NCBI GenBank assembly: GCA_049999725.1
Contig: JBNGIS010034683.1
Coordinates: 36,119 to 71,513, forward strand
Direction: 5' to 3'
Source of the DNA: Haplomitrium mnioides
Taxonomy: Eukaryota; Marchantiophyta; Haplomitriopsida; Calobryales
DNA: 35,395 bases
Numbering within the stretch: position 1 is the stretch's first letter; the number at the start of each line of letters is the position of its first letter. The translations under genes and the position numbers were made by a program. Shown in pieces: positions 20,785 through 31,239 of this stretch. Under the pieces are notes generated by a model, which was given only the letters and a program-made list of their open reading frames with translations, made no database searches and had not been told where the DNA came from.

Positions 20785-21756
20785 TTATGTCAGCCAGTGA
20801 ATTGGAGCACTAAGGCAGAATGCAGGAAATAAGAAGCAATTCTGGCACAATGATCCTTAGCAAGTGTGAAAGTCTCTCAGGAACCACAGATTTCTCTCTA
20901 ACAGTTACTAGGAGCAGGGGGCATGATTCCAAGGAGGAAGACATGATTATGGTGGAAAGATGAGCAAAAGGCAGTGATCGTTAGCCAAAGGAGGGGTCCC
21001 ATTTCAAAATCCAAAGCAAGCCAGTGAAAAGTCATGGACCTCAGGAGGATGCAGGGATCGTGGTCGAGCAAGAGAGAAGGGAACAACCAATCCATGCGAA
21101 GTAATCTGAGAAGAAAGAACAAATCCACAAGCAGACATCCAAAGGCAATCAGAGGAGGCAAATCGCAGACATGACCTGCAGCGGCCACCAATCGGGAAGC
21201 AAGGACCGGGGACAAAATGAGGAGGTAAGATTGTCACAAGGGTGTGCAAGGCCAGGGAAGAGGGGCGCCTCGATCCCGCAAGTAGGAGCACACCTACAAG
21301 GGCCGATCGAACTCATTCCCCGAACCCGTGAATCCAAGTGGAAACGTGGAGTTTCTTGAACACCCTGCAAGATTCCACGGAAACATGGCGTCTCCAGAGT
21401 GATTCACGGGATTCTACGGAAGATGTGGTAGCTCCAAGGAGTCCAAGGATCTGTAGGAAGCCGCCTTCCTAAGTGGAGATCCCACTTAACCGAGTTCTGA
21501 TCCGTCTTACGACGTGGGAACCCCACTTATGGGGGATCCGCGAAGAGTCCAACCAGGGAGCTGCAAGGAAGAGCTGAAAGGGTGACCTAGCAGGGATCTG
21601 GCAGGAGGAAAAGCAGAGGAGAGACGAAAGGGAGACAAATCACCGACCGGTCCGACGAAGAGCGAAGGGAGTCTGCAACGGCTCTTTGGATGACGTGGTG
21701 AGCGCTGGAAGTCCGCGGAGCGATTCAAAAATGTGGACGAAGGAGAGTGAAGTCCA

Positions 21757-22110
21757 TGTGTCAACTTTGGAAGAGGGGTCAGCGCGACAGTCTGCCTACC
21801 CCCTTGCGGAGCAGCGTCGGACGACGCTCTTTGGACGGCGTGGCGCTTTGAGACGCGAGGAGAGGATTCCGAAGGTCAACTTTGGAAGGGAGTCAGCCGA
21901 CGGTCCGCCTACCCCTTTGCGGAGCGGCATCGGACGGCGCCTTTTGGATGACGTGGAGACTCAAGGAACCTCTAGCAAGTCGGAAGACACGTGGTAGCAA
22001 GGGAAAGCTCATCAGACCTCGGGCCGCGAGCGGGTCAACTCGGAATGGAGGGTTAGCCTACTCCCTTGCGGGGAGGCGTTGGACGGCGGTGTAGCGGATG
22101 ACATGGCGCA
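21757..22110 (+). repeat. Three degenerate units in A's 3' LTR core
   Basis: Units share GTCAACTTTGGAAG, then GGTCAGCCGACGGTCCGCC, CTACCCCTTTGCGG and CGTCGGACGG. They begin near 21759, 21873 and 22033. This is the counterpart of the reversed module at 15370-15720. Confidence 0.65.
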
Positions 22111-23679
22111 CGAAGGATAATTGGGGATCTGCAAGAGAATCAGCTGAGATTCTGTGGACTGGGTTTTGCGGGGCGCTTTGGAACTCTTTTTCGAAGAAAC
22201 CTTCGGACCTGGCTCCGCGAGAAACTGCGGAATCTCTATTCGCAAGATTCCTCGGACAAACTGTTATTGTTGTACTTGTCGCTTCTCGACCAACTGACAG
22301 GACATGCGGCGCGCGCCTATTCTTCATAGTAACAAGATTAACGAACATCAGAGCCATGCGTCGATACTTCCTTTTCCAAAGTTAATGGAATTACTGACTT
22401 TCAAACGAAGCACGCTGAGGGGGGCACAAGATTGCTCGAGGAGAGGGGGGTATACCTAGAGGGAGGCCGATTTAGTCGGGGTGATGCACGAGAAGGGAAA
22501 TCACAATGAGGGGCAATTGGAGTGGGAATCCAGGGAGAAGATCGCGTGAAGCGGGTGAACTAGCTCCAGGGGAACCGGGGGATTTGGAGGTGGACTGGAG
22601 GGGCGTCGAGGATCACAGAGTGAGGAGCTCTGGATGCTCGAGCGATCTAGGTGAACTCGTCCTTACAGACGGACCAAGGCGGAGATGTACCAATACGCAG
22701 ATCTAGAAGGGATTCTGGCCGACTAAGACTTTGGGAGAGGCCACCAAGGGAGGACTTGGGGTCGCCTCTGCGTTTTCTATGCAGGAGCGTCACGATCTTA
22801 GGCCAAGGAAATTGCAACGAGAGGTGGCTGGAGTGGGAATCCAGTGAGAGGGGTTCCGGCCGGCTATGACTTCGGAAGAGGCTGCCAAGTGAGGAGCTTG
22901 GGGTTGTCTCTACCATTCCTTGTGTGGGAGTATCAACCCGGAGTGTTCGGAGTACACTCTAGTTTAATTCCTAAGTGAAGCTCAGAAGGGAGGGCTGCGT
23001 TGGTACCCGCGTACTGCGGAGTTAGACTCGTCAAGGCTTAGAGTGGAGTGGGTTACCTACAGTCGGGGAGACTGTGTTTTTTCCAGAGGTGGAAACAAAA
23101 TAAATCCTCTTCCTAGCTTGAGGAAGTAAAGTCATGGCTTCTCGCGAGGGAAGTAGAAAAACTATCTGGAGAAGGGTGCGTGAGTGGTGGTTGTTGAGAA
23201 GGTTGGAAGGCAGTTGAGAAGTCAGAAGGGAAGTATCAGTGATGGAATCAGTTCAGAGGGTCTTCAAGGACTCTATTCCTAATTCCAGTACACGGTGTAA
23301 ACAGTTGTGTAGCAAAGTATAGTAGATTATCATTTTGCATTTAAGTTCAAGCAGCAGAGTAGTATCAAATATATCAGAACAGTTGAGCAGACCATGAGAT
23401 AGCTCGGAATGGGGAATCTAGTCCCTATGACAGCTAAATGATCATAGGGGGAAATGCTCTCTGTTTATAATCCTATGGTATAACTTTGTGATTACTTCAT
23501 CTTAGGATAGTTGAGATCTGTTGTACTCGATCTGTGACAACCCTGAGAGGGGGAGTCTAGACTTCTGTAATTGTCCCTAGGTGTAGGACACAACACCTTT
23601 CTGCCCCAATTACACAAAAGGTGGCAAGGTCTCAAGTTTTGGGTCCTTGGAATACATGGACAGAATTGCACAAGGAAGA

Positions 23680-24136
23680 TTGGGTGTGGAGAATGTTGAC
23701 CTGAGTTGTGAATGAATGATTTGTGTGAAGTCTGAAGAAAGTAAGTGGCGAATCAAAGGCTAGTAAGGAAAGCGAGAATCCTTAAAGCCTCAAAGCAATA
23801 ACTGGCAAGGGGCCATCTCAGAAAAGAACCTGAAAGCCCACGATTTGTCCTCCCAGGCATTCAAAGAGGTGACTGTGAACGTTAAAACCGGAAACAAGGT
23901 AGTGACAGTTGGGTGTGGTAAATGTGGACTGGGGTTATGAATGAATGATTTGAGTGTAACCTAAAGAGAGTGAATGGTGAACAAAAGGCTTGTAAGGAAA
24001 GGGAGAGTCTTTAAAGCTTCAAAGTGATAACTGGCAAGGGGCCATATCAGAAAAGAACCTGAAAGCCTTGAACCTGTCCTCCCCTGCCTTCAAAGTGGCG
24101 ACTGAAAAGGTTAACGCCTAAAGCAAGGGAGTGATA
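23680..24136 (+). repeat. 229-bp tandem duplication at LTR end
   Basis: Copy 1 runs from 23680 and copy 2 from 23909, both opening TTGGGTGTGG and sharing TGAATGAATGATTTG, AACTGGCAAGGGGCCAT and AGAAAAGAACCTGAAAGCC. Copy 1 ends GTAGTGACAG, close to an LTR end, so the terminal segment was duplicated. Solo LTR B has only one copy. Confidence 0.85.
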
Positions 24137-24141
24137 GATAC

Positions 24142-26110
24142 TCACTATTGTTGACGTTCAATCGTGTCAAAAAAAGATTAAAAAAACATTTTCTTGTAGC
24201 TTCTAGCAATAACTCCCACTTGTTGCCTCATCGAAATGTAATATACTAATGTTAGCCACCTTCATTTTTTTCACTCGATGATCCGACCTTCGTGAAAATG
24301 CATCAAGAATGGTGTGGAACCTTTTAGGCTTGTATTCTAGCTTGATATCAAAGAGTTGCAATTGATCTTCCCATCCATGATGGCAACTTGTCATATTTTC
24401 CAAATGGATTGCTTATAACAATGGTTTGTGATATGTGCACATAAGCACAAGTATTACTAAAAGGCATTGTCTCCACATTTTGGTAGCATAAATCATTTCC
24501 AATTGCTCTCAATCCCTTGCAAAGTAATTTTTCTCTACTGCATTTAATCGATGTGGCATGAAGGCAATTTAATGAAGTCTATCCATAATATTTTGCTACA
24601 AAACTACTCCAATAGCAAAATTAGAAGCATCAAAATCAACTATACAGTGTGTGTTTGGAATATATGAATGTAGAATAGAATGAGAAGAGACTACATTCTT
24701 GAGCTATTGAAATGCCGCTTGCTCCTTAGCGGTCTATTGAAACTTGACCTCCTTGCCTAGCAGATCTATAAGTGGTGCAACAATATGCCCATAATAATAG
24801 ATGAATTTTTTATAGGATCTTGCTAATTCATGGAAGGCTCTAGTGTCCTTTGCCTCCTTTGGTGTTGGCCACTTTGTAATAACCTTAATTTTCTCTTGTT
24901 CTATATTGATACCATCTGCAGACACCTTATGCCCTAGTAACCTCTTACTTGCAAAATTCACACTTGGATCTCTTGCAGTAAAACTTCCAATTGTGCAATC
25001 TTTGCAATACTTCTTTGAAATGATTGTGATACTTGGCTTCAATTTTACTAAAAGTAGGAATTTCATTCAAGAATACCAAAGTTGACTTATTTAATGGCTC
25101 ATAAAAAATTCAATGCATTTGATCCACGAATATAGTCGGAACATTAGTGAGACCAAATGTAAGGATCTTCCACTCAAAGTATTTATATCTCATCCAAAAA
25201 TTTGTCTTTGGCACAACACTTAGCTTGATAGGAATTTGCTAACAACCACTTCAAAGATCTAACTTGGAAAATAACCGCGTGCCACTCAATTAATCCAACA
25301 AATCATCTATACATAGTAAAAGACAAGCATTTTTTATGGTTTGATTGTTCAAACTGCGATAACATATACAAGGATAAAATCCACCATCTTTTTTTTGTAC
25401 AAAGAATATTAGTGCTCTCTAAGAAAAAGTACTATGTTGAATGAAATTCTTCTCAAGAAGATTCGTCAAGGTTTTGTGAAGCCCTTGCAACTCTTATGGC
25501 AATAACCGGTATATAGGCCGGCTATAGAGAGTACTTCTTGGTATTATTTCAATTGAAAAGGGCATTCCATGATCATGTGGTAACTATTTTGGCAAATCAT
25601 CTGAAAACACATCTCAAAACTTCTTCAAAATATCATCACTCATTTAGGTTGGTATAGATTTCTCTCCATCTTTATTCAAGTCCATGATAGGCTTGATCCA
25701 TACAGCAAAGACATGCAACTCTTTCTCCATCAAAACACTATGTTAAATTGATTTGTTGTTTTGCCCAATCAACTTGAGTAAATTGATATTCAAGCCTAGG
25801 CAAACCCAAAATAATGTTGTACTATAAGGTTCAATAACAAAATCCATAGATTCCTTATACTTGTTGCCAATCCTTAGAAGAAACAGCTTGTGCGAGTAGA
25901 ATACCTCATGTTTTTAGCCATCAGCCATAGTAACAAAACTTCCCTTGATAGGTAAAGTTTTAGCTTTGATTCTTCTTGCAAAATGTAATGACATAAAATT
26001 TTCAAAACTTTTATAATCTAGTAACATTGTACACAAACATTCATCAACCATATCGTCTGGATGAAACAAGGTGCTTTGAGTTTTTGTCAAGCTTTTAATT
26101 CCATTGGAAC
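24142..26110 (-). pseudogene. pol: Element D protease, RT and RNase H
   Basis: Reverse strand. Protease-like wording near 26060-25800 is weak. RT starts near 25620 with PHDHGMPFSIEI and SRPIYRLLP. It continues with ALIFFVQKKDGGFYPCICYRSLN and IDDLLDxLSGTRLFSKLDL (x is a stop). The place expected for the Y-x-D-D active site (near 25070) is destroyed. The open part 25066-24734 gives LLGHKVSADGI, VITKWPTPKEAKDTRAF and APLIDLL, the RT thumb and start of RNase H. The open part 24403-24203 gives QLFDIKLEYKPKR, the end of RNase H. Stops and shifts occur throughout. The reading ends at element A's right GATAC. Confidence 0.85.
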
Positions 26111-26152
26111 TAAATAAGCTCTTAGTAAACCCCTTAACTGCTTTTACTGAGG

Positions 26153-26840
26153 TCAGTCATTTCTTTGATTTTCTTCTTCAACAATTACTATTTTACAAGA
26201 GTTCTTGGTCAATCTTGGCAACATGGGAAATTTGCAATCATATGACCAAGTTGTCGACACTAAAACATCCTCCACTTTGGCATAGGTGCTCCCGCTCTTC
26301 ATCGATGAGTGCCACTCTCTACGCCACACCAATCTCCATAGGTACAACCTCATTTGATGACACACAAACATTTGGTAAAGCTTGTTGTGGACGTGGTCTA
26401 GCTTTGGTGGTCAATAATAGTGAGTTGTATTGTTCATCCATTGCTTCTTCTAGTTGATAGGGCTCTCTCATTGTCACTTCCATTCTAGTGTGAGGCTTAA
26501 ATCCTACCAATCAATCTCTGGCCACCTTTGGAGCATTCAAAACCCTAAATCTTACATTCACAACTTCTTTAAACTCTTGCCAAGAAGCAGTAGGAGAAAA
26601 AAATCTACGTTGAGCTTACTCAATCTGATATCTCCACCAAGTTTTTGCTACTCCTTCCAATTGACTTGCAACAAACATAATTCTTTGACCATCCTCTCTG
26701 ATGTTTGTAGCCTCAAAATATTGCTCGTAATCGAATAAGAAATTCTCATATGCATCAGAAATCGTCTTCCTATCATATGCTTTTGGCTTGGGAAACTGTA
26801 CATGACTTTCTTCTTCTTGAAAATGTGCCCTCTTTCCCAT
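26153..26840 (-). pseudogene. gag: Element D gag
   Basis: Reverse strand. The likely start is ATG at 26840 (MGKRAHFQEEE), since the upstream part of the open frame (to 26879) lies in the LTR. It then reads FDYEQYFEATNIRED and FVASQLEGVAKTWW, the typical gypsy capsid opening. After a stop near 26616 further gag wording includes FRVLNAPKVARD. A decayed zinc knuckle (C-R-Q-L-G-H with a stop before it) lies near 26255-26220. The knuckle and frame are broken, so no working Gag is made. Confidence 0.75.
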
Positions 26841-26846
26841 TTGCAA

Positions 26847-27152
26847 AGCCAAAGCTAAGCAACCAAAGAGCCAAACCAAATTGAGAGGAACTCCAGAATG
26901 AGAAGTGGGGCTATGAAGCCGTTCTATTCATACAAGAGAAGAGGGTGTCATCTCTCTTTCTTCACTTACAAGTCACTTCTAATTTTAACCCTAACTTGAT
27001 CACTTAGAATTCACTTCTAATTTCAACCCTAAAACTCTAAAAGTACCTTCGAAGGTAAGTAATCAACCCTAAAAGTAATCCTCTACCACTTCCTTCACTC
27101 CTCTCTATTTTATTATAAATAACACAACATCATGTTTATACTATTATAACAT
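26847..27152 (-). repeat. Element D 5' LTR, truncated
   Basis: Matches 11741-11999 in the same orientation, sharing GAGAAGTGGGGCTATGAAGCC, CTTCCTTCACTCCTCTCTATTTT and CACAACATCATGTTT. An extra ~33-bp duplication of ACTTCTAATTTCAACCCTAA is present here only. Homology stops about six bases before the gag ATG, so roughly 130 bases of LTR plus the primer-binding site are gone. Confidence 0.78.
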
Positions 27153-27781
27153 ATATGATTTCACCAAATGGCGACTTCATGCAAATCCAAGAAAAATTCT
27201 AGTTATTATTGTTACTACATGAAAAAAAAAAACAAATGTGCAAGAAAAAATAACAGCGTTAATGGCTAGAAAAGAGAAAAAAAATGTATATAGAGAGCTC
27301 TATCAAAGAGAAAGGGGAAAAAAATCAAAGAAAACTATATGGAAATTGTAAATAAAATAAAAATGATTTATCGTATTGATAACGTACTAGAAAGTAATTG
27401 CAAACGTTCAATCATTTCTTTTCAAGGTATGTTCTCATTAACTTATGTATCTCATTCAAGTATCTTACATTACAACTCTTCTCTTCTCATCTCATCCTCA
27501 TATAGTTATAACCATATGTTCTTAGTGTGAGAGAACTTTAGTGTTCTTATAGTAAGAGTACGTTAGGGTAGTAATAACTAATCTACTATACCTTATATCT
27601 TAACATGGTGAAAAAATAAAATGTATGGTAGGAAATAAAGAGTAAAGTCGATCGCTTTGGAAAAGTCTAGAAATACATGGCAAAAAGGGAAAATACATGG
27701 TAGGAAGTAAAAAGAGTAAAGGTGATCACTTTAGAAAAGTCTACAAAATGCATGGTCGAAAAAGAAAATGCATAGAATAGC
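27153..27781. other. AT-rich spacer, nothing recognised
   Basis: Very A/T-rich. A short near-duplication occurs at 27640-27765 (ATGGTAGGAAATAAAGAGTAAAG and variants). No coding frame of note. Confidence 0.5.
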
Positions 27782-29219
27782 TGCTACTTTGAACTAAGAA
27801 AAAGCTACTCAAAACAAAAGCTTTTTTTTATAGGAAAAAACATGGTTTTTTAGCTCAAAAATAGAGAACACGATGTTATTTCTTAAAAACAAAAAGTATA
27901 TGAGTTTTTAAGCTTTATTTTTGGCCGTTTTAACAAGGATGATAGAGTGAGAGTCAATTTTATTATGCAAAATCAAACAATGTTCTAAGTTTTTAGGAAA
28001 ATATTGGAAATCTCAAAATCAACAAAAACTATAAAATTTATAGTAAGTTTTCATAAGAAACTTGCATTTATCGTTGATTACAATTTGAAGCCCAAAAATT
28101 GAAATATAAGTGAAAAGAAACTATTTTGAAATATGTTTGGTTGTGCAAACTCTATTAGCAAATAGACATGATGCTCTTTGAAACTTATTCTTACGAAAAA
28201 AAAATAGAAAACATGAGTAAAACGCCCAAACGGACTAGAAGTCAAAGGAATGAGTTTGGAATCGTAGACTCAAAAACCAAAAAAACAAAATAGTACATGG
28301 ATTTAGGAGCTCTATTTTTAAGTGCAAGAAAGCAACTTTCATTTGTAATTGAAAATCCATGCATACAAAAGTTAAAGTGGGCATAAAAAAGAAGATTTCA
28401 ACTACTAAAAATATTTTGTAATTAAGAGAAACAAATACACAAAGGAGTCATAGTTCAGATTAAAAAAAAGAGTGGCTAGGGAGATTTAATTAAGAGTGTA
28501 AGCAAGAAAAATCTTCAAGTTTTTTACTAGTTTCTACCAAAAAAAAGGTTTTGAGTTCTATAAGAGAGTCTTTGACCAATGTAAAATCCAAGTTCTAACT
28601 GGTAGTCTTTGTATGTAGAAGCTTCAGGGTTGTATATCGGAAGTAGAATGTGTTGAAGGCTTGGACTTCCACCCCAAAGTCTATGCTTATATAGGAATCC
28701 AAGCTCAACATCTGAACACTCCACCCTAAAGTCTATGCACATATAGGAATCCAAGCTCACCATCTGAACACTCCACAATAAAGACTATCAAGAACCTAGG
28801 TTTTACGTTCCACAACAAAGTTTTTGCACATACGAGGTTTTGACTTGCAAATCAAAGTATATATGTGTATAGAGTTCAGACTTCTACAACCAAAGATACA
28901 TGAGCTAAAGGTTTTATTTTTTTCAACAAACTCTAGGCGCGCTAAAGATTATGTTCTTTGATTTGGAATCTAAAAGTAAAACGAGTATAAAGCTCTACAT
29001 TTGAGTCAAAGCACATCGAAGGTTTTCAGTTTTACATCAAAGTCCTTACAAGCAAAAGATAAGCACTCAATTTGGGCAGATGATTTAGCAATGCAATAGC
29101 CTTAAACTCTTCTAGCAAACAGTAAAGAAGGATAGAGCATACTTACATTTTGGATAAGAAAATATTTTACAAACCAAATGAAAATATTAACTAAAGATTC
29201 AAGTTTCATTTACAGAGAA
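27782..29219 (+). repeat. Long direct repeat, copy 1
   Basis: Begins CTACTTTGAACTAAG and matches 33752-35395 along its length in the same orientation, with many substitutions. Copy 1 is about 1,438 bp and copy 2 about 1,644 bp. The 206-bp difference is close to the four extra 52-bp units in copy 2. It could be an LTR pair or a dispersed repeat. No TG...CA ends, primer-binding site or polypurine tract were seen at the edges. No protein-coding frame is recognisable. Confidence 0.75.
28669..28772 (+). repeat. Two 52-bp units in copy 1
   Basis: Units start at 28669 and 28721, each CCACCCYAAAGTCTATGC, then ATATAGGAATCC, then CATCTGAACACT. A degenerate third start (CCACAATAAAG) follows at 28773. 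The same array has six units at 34635-34946. Confidence 0.88.
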
Positions 29220-29639
29220 TAACATTCAACTTGAAATGATTTACACTAAAAAGTTCAAGCAAGCATATAAATTCAACAAATTCCTTCATAAAATTTTCAT
29301 GTACTTTATAAAATAATAATCTTAAATTACAATATAATTGAAAGTACATAATATATAATGAAATTTTTAAATTACTTTAGTCACTCATCTCAACTTCTTT
29401 GGAGTGAGCTTCAAAAGATTCATCAAGATTTACTCGATCTGTCTCAATGTTAACAACAATGATTGAATCTCTTTCAAACATATCAGGATTGATTGATTTT
29501 TGTCTTTTTACTCAAATAGATTTGATTGAATGGTAGTTAGATTGGTTTTTCTCAATTGGTTTTTTTGTATAAGAAGAAAATCAAAAGACAGAATCGTGAT
29601 TTGTGTCACATTAAGTATATCAATATGTAACTTGGATTT
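29220..29639. other. AT-rich spacer, nothing recognised
   Basis: The repeat may continue past 29219, but the other copy leaves the window there, so this cannot be judged. No coding frame is seen. Confidence 0.4.
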
Positions 29640-30730
29640 GCGTTTCCCTTTTGTTGTTGTTATTTTTTCTAGGAAGCATTGTCTAGAAAATGCATCCTTA
29701 GCCTCATAAGCAAACCATTGAACACGTACTCATTTCGGGTTTGGGGGTTCTTCCTCATTAAATGACAAACTTCGAGGACTTTGACAACCCAAAATGGTCT
29801 TCTCTTTGGATTCTGAGATGCAACAACACAAATAAATATTCTGGCTTTTACCTCATGTAGATTGCCAAATTTGTGCTCGTATCGGGTGTTGTGCAAAACA
29901 TCCCCTTCTCACGGCCTAGGTGCTCTATCATAGATTACTTGATGTGTAGAAAATATTTGTCATACTAGAGTATATTCTTTTGTCTGTTGAGCATCAAGCT
30001 GAGAACCTAGATGAACATTTTGAGAATTATTACAAGTATTTATCAGTTGTGAAGGTGGAAAGTTGAATTCTGCTTCAAGTACTCGTCTTTTTTTTTTCAA
30101 AGATGTAGGTTGGAATCTCTTGTTAGGCAAGAAAAAAGTCATTCCACTATTGAATATCGGAATCTGTAAAGAACTTGTAGCAGTTCTTACTTATATTCTC
30201 TCATATAGCAAAGACCACTTTCTCGACATCAACTTCTCTTTCTTCATTTTGAGATCTTTTGATTTCAGAATATTCCTTGAAAGGAATCAACATTGAACTT
30301 AAAATTTCTCTATCCACTTTATGGAGGCACTTGAGTCGACAAATACCATCCAGAGCTAACCAAAATTCATTTGTTGAAAATTGTTTACTCCAAATCTTTT
30401 CCTTGGAATCATTCAACTGGAACTTGAATTTTTAATTAAAGCTAATATCATGTATCCTTTGAACTAGAGAGGGATGTTTTGCAAAAACATTTTAAAATCC
30501 TAAGTTTCCATCAAAAGAATTACATGAAGTTTAGGATTATATGATAATTGTAGTGCATCGATAAGACTTGTAATTGTGAAAGCTTTGACATGTTTCAAAC
30601 GTCTCAAAAATTGGCTAAACATTTGATCAGTTTGATCATGAGTGTGGCCAACTATGAGAAACCCCACCTTCATTTTTTGGAAAACATTCTTGGCAATAAG
30701 GAGACTAAGATATCCAAATAAGATGGAATT
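29640..30730 (-). pseudogene. Decayed gene resembling DUF7869-domain proteins
   Basis: Reverse strand, read from 30730 downward. Wording FGYLSLLIAKNVFQKMKVGF is followed by LIVGHTHDQTDQMFSQFLRR (about 30660-30600) and then LHVILLMETxDFKMFL (x is a stop). The G-H-T-H-D-x-x-D-x-M-F signature and the FLxLL lead-in are what I recall for DUF7869 proteins, a plant, oomycete and animal family thought to be linked to mobile DNA. Later open parts (30416-30201, 30142-29960 and 29896-29669) include RRPFWVVKVLEVCHL, a PFWVxKV tail often seen after this domain. Stops and frame changes are frequent. Homology stops where a copia-type LTR begins at 30731. The family call is from memory; no search was run. 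Confidence 0.5.
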
Positions 30731-30956
30731 TGTTATGAGCTAGCCAAACCCTTCCATTAACTAGAGTTAAACTCTAGTCTAGTTAAATCAAGAGGTAGTT
30801 ACACCAACCTCTATCTACCTCTTTATATCTCATATATCCATAGATAGAGATACAAGCACATTACATTTTAACATTACAATACAACAACATATAATAAGAT
30901 ACATTCATGTGTGTGGAGGTTGGTGATGAAAATATAGTTGCCTACATTGTTTAACA
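30731..30956 (+). mobile_element. Copia-type LTR, about 226 bp
   Basis: Opens TGTTATGAGC and ends TTTAACA, with a TATA-like CTTTATATCTCATATATCC in the middle. It sits exactly at the edge of the DUF7869-like homology and is followed by a sequence like a primer-binding site. No partner LTR was found downstream to the window end. The opening TGTTAT is shared with the Copia-1 LTR, but the rest differs. Confidence 0.5.
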
Positions 30957-30975
30957 CATTATCAACACGCTCTTA
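30957..30975 (+). promoter_or_regulatory. Probable primer-binding site
   Basis: CATTATCAACACGCTCTTA directly follows the LTR end. It resembles the ATTATCAGCACG-type site I recall from some plant copia elements. Without tRNA comparison this is tentative. Confidence 0.4.
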
Positions 30976-31239
30976 GCTGAGCTTTATGCAAGGGTTTGCC
31001 ACGAACATCCTTTTGATGGAAATTGAAGAAATGAAGCACACTGAAGAAATTCTACAGAATCAAAACACTGAGCAAAAAAATTTTCCAGGAAAATCATTGG
31101 ACCATGTACTACAAGCTCGTTCCCAATGCGAAGAAAACTCTGCCAAGACAAAAAGGCAACAACAACAGAATTACTAAAAATCTTGGAATGTTCACTATAT
31201 GACCGATTGGGATAACACTGGATCTTCTCGCATTTGGAG
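30976..31239 (+). other. Leader between LTR and SF3B1 fragment
   Basis: A 63-codon open frame (30986-31177; MQGFATNILLMEIEEM opening, glutamine-rich tail) matches no family I know. It could be leader sequence, a gag stub or decayed 5' sequence of the captured gene. Confidence 0.4.

Larger units (their letters stand above)
20788..24136 (+). repeat. Element A 3' LTR, 3,349 bp
   Basis: Opens TGTCAGCC after the polypurine tract and ends GGGAGTGATA, followed by target duplicate GATAC. The solo copy B ends TGACA, so the ancestral ends were probably TGTCA...TGACA and this copy has C to T at the end. It is reverse-complementary to 13587-16925. It contains a G+C-rich repeat core (21757-22110) and a 229-bp duplication at the right end. 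No domain-bearing frame was found inside, so its length is not explained by a gene. Confidence 0.85.
13394..24141 (+). mobile_element. Element A: giant-LTR gypsy-type, gag-protease only
   Basis: Flanked by the 5-bp direct repeat GATAC (13394-13398 and 24137-24141), inside element D between RNase H and integrase. The left end opens TGTTAGCCAG and the right LTR opens TGTCAGCCAG. The 3' LTR is 3,349 bp. The internal part has a gag and a retropepsin-type protease, then only about 440 bp before the polypurine tract, so RT, RNase H and integrase are absent. The protease wording (DGG active site, LIGRPWL) is of the plant Tat/Ogre-like kind by family knowledge. The 5' LTR is broken by solo LTR B and further rearranged. 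Base composition is clearly richer in G+C than the flanking D. Confidence 0.8.
11615..27152 (-). mobile_element. Element D: Ty3/gypsy chromovirus, split by element A
   Basis: Reverse-strand gypsy element. In its own order: 5' LTR part (27152-26847), gag, protease, RT, RNase H (to 24142), insertion of element A, integrase and chromodomain (13393-12001), and 3' LTR (11999-11615). RT before integrase defines gypsy; the C-terminal chromodomain defines a chromovirus. Without the 10.75-kb insertion the host element is about 4.8 kb. All domains carry stops and shifts. The 5' LTR breaks off a few bases before the gag ATG, so the rest of that LTR, the primer-binding site and the leader appear deleted. 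Confidence 0.85.

Noticed and set aside
13587-24136. Read at first as a large DNA transposon with 3.3-kb terminal inverted repeats.
   Set aside because: Each arm has its own LTR ends and 5-bp target duplicates (GCAGT for the left arm; GATAC for the whole insertion), and a polypurine tract precedes the right arm. Two LTR insertions explain it.
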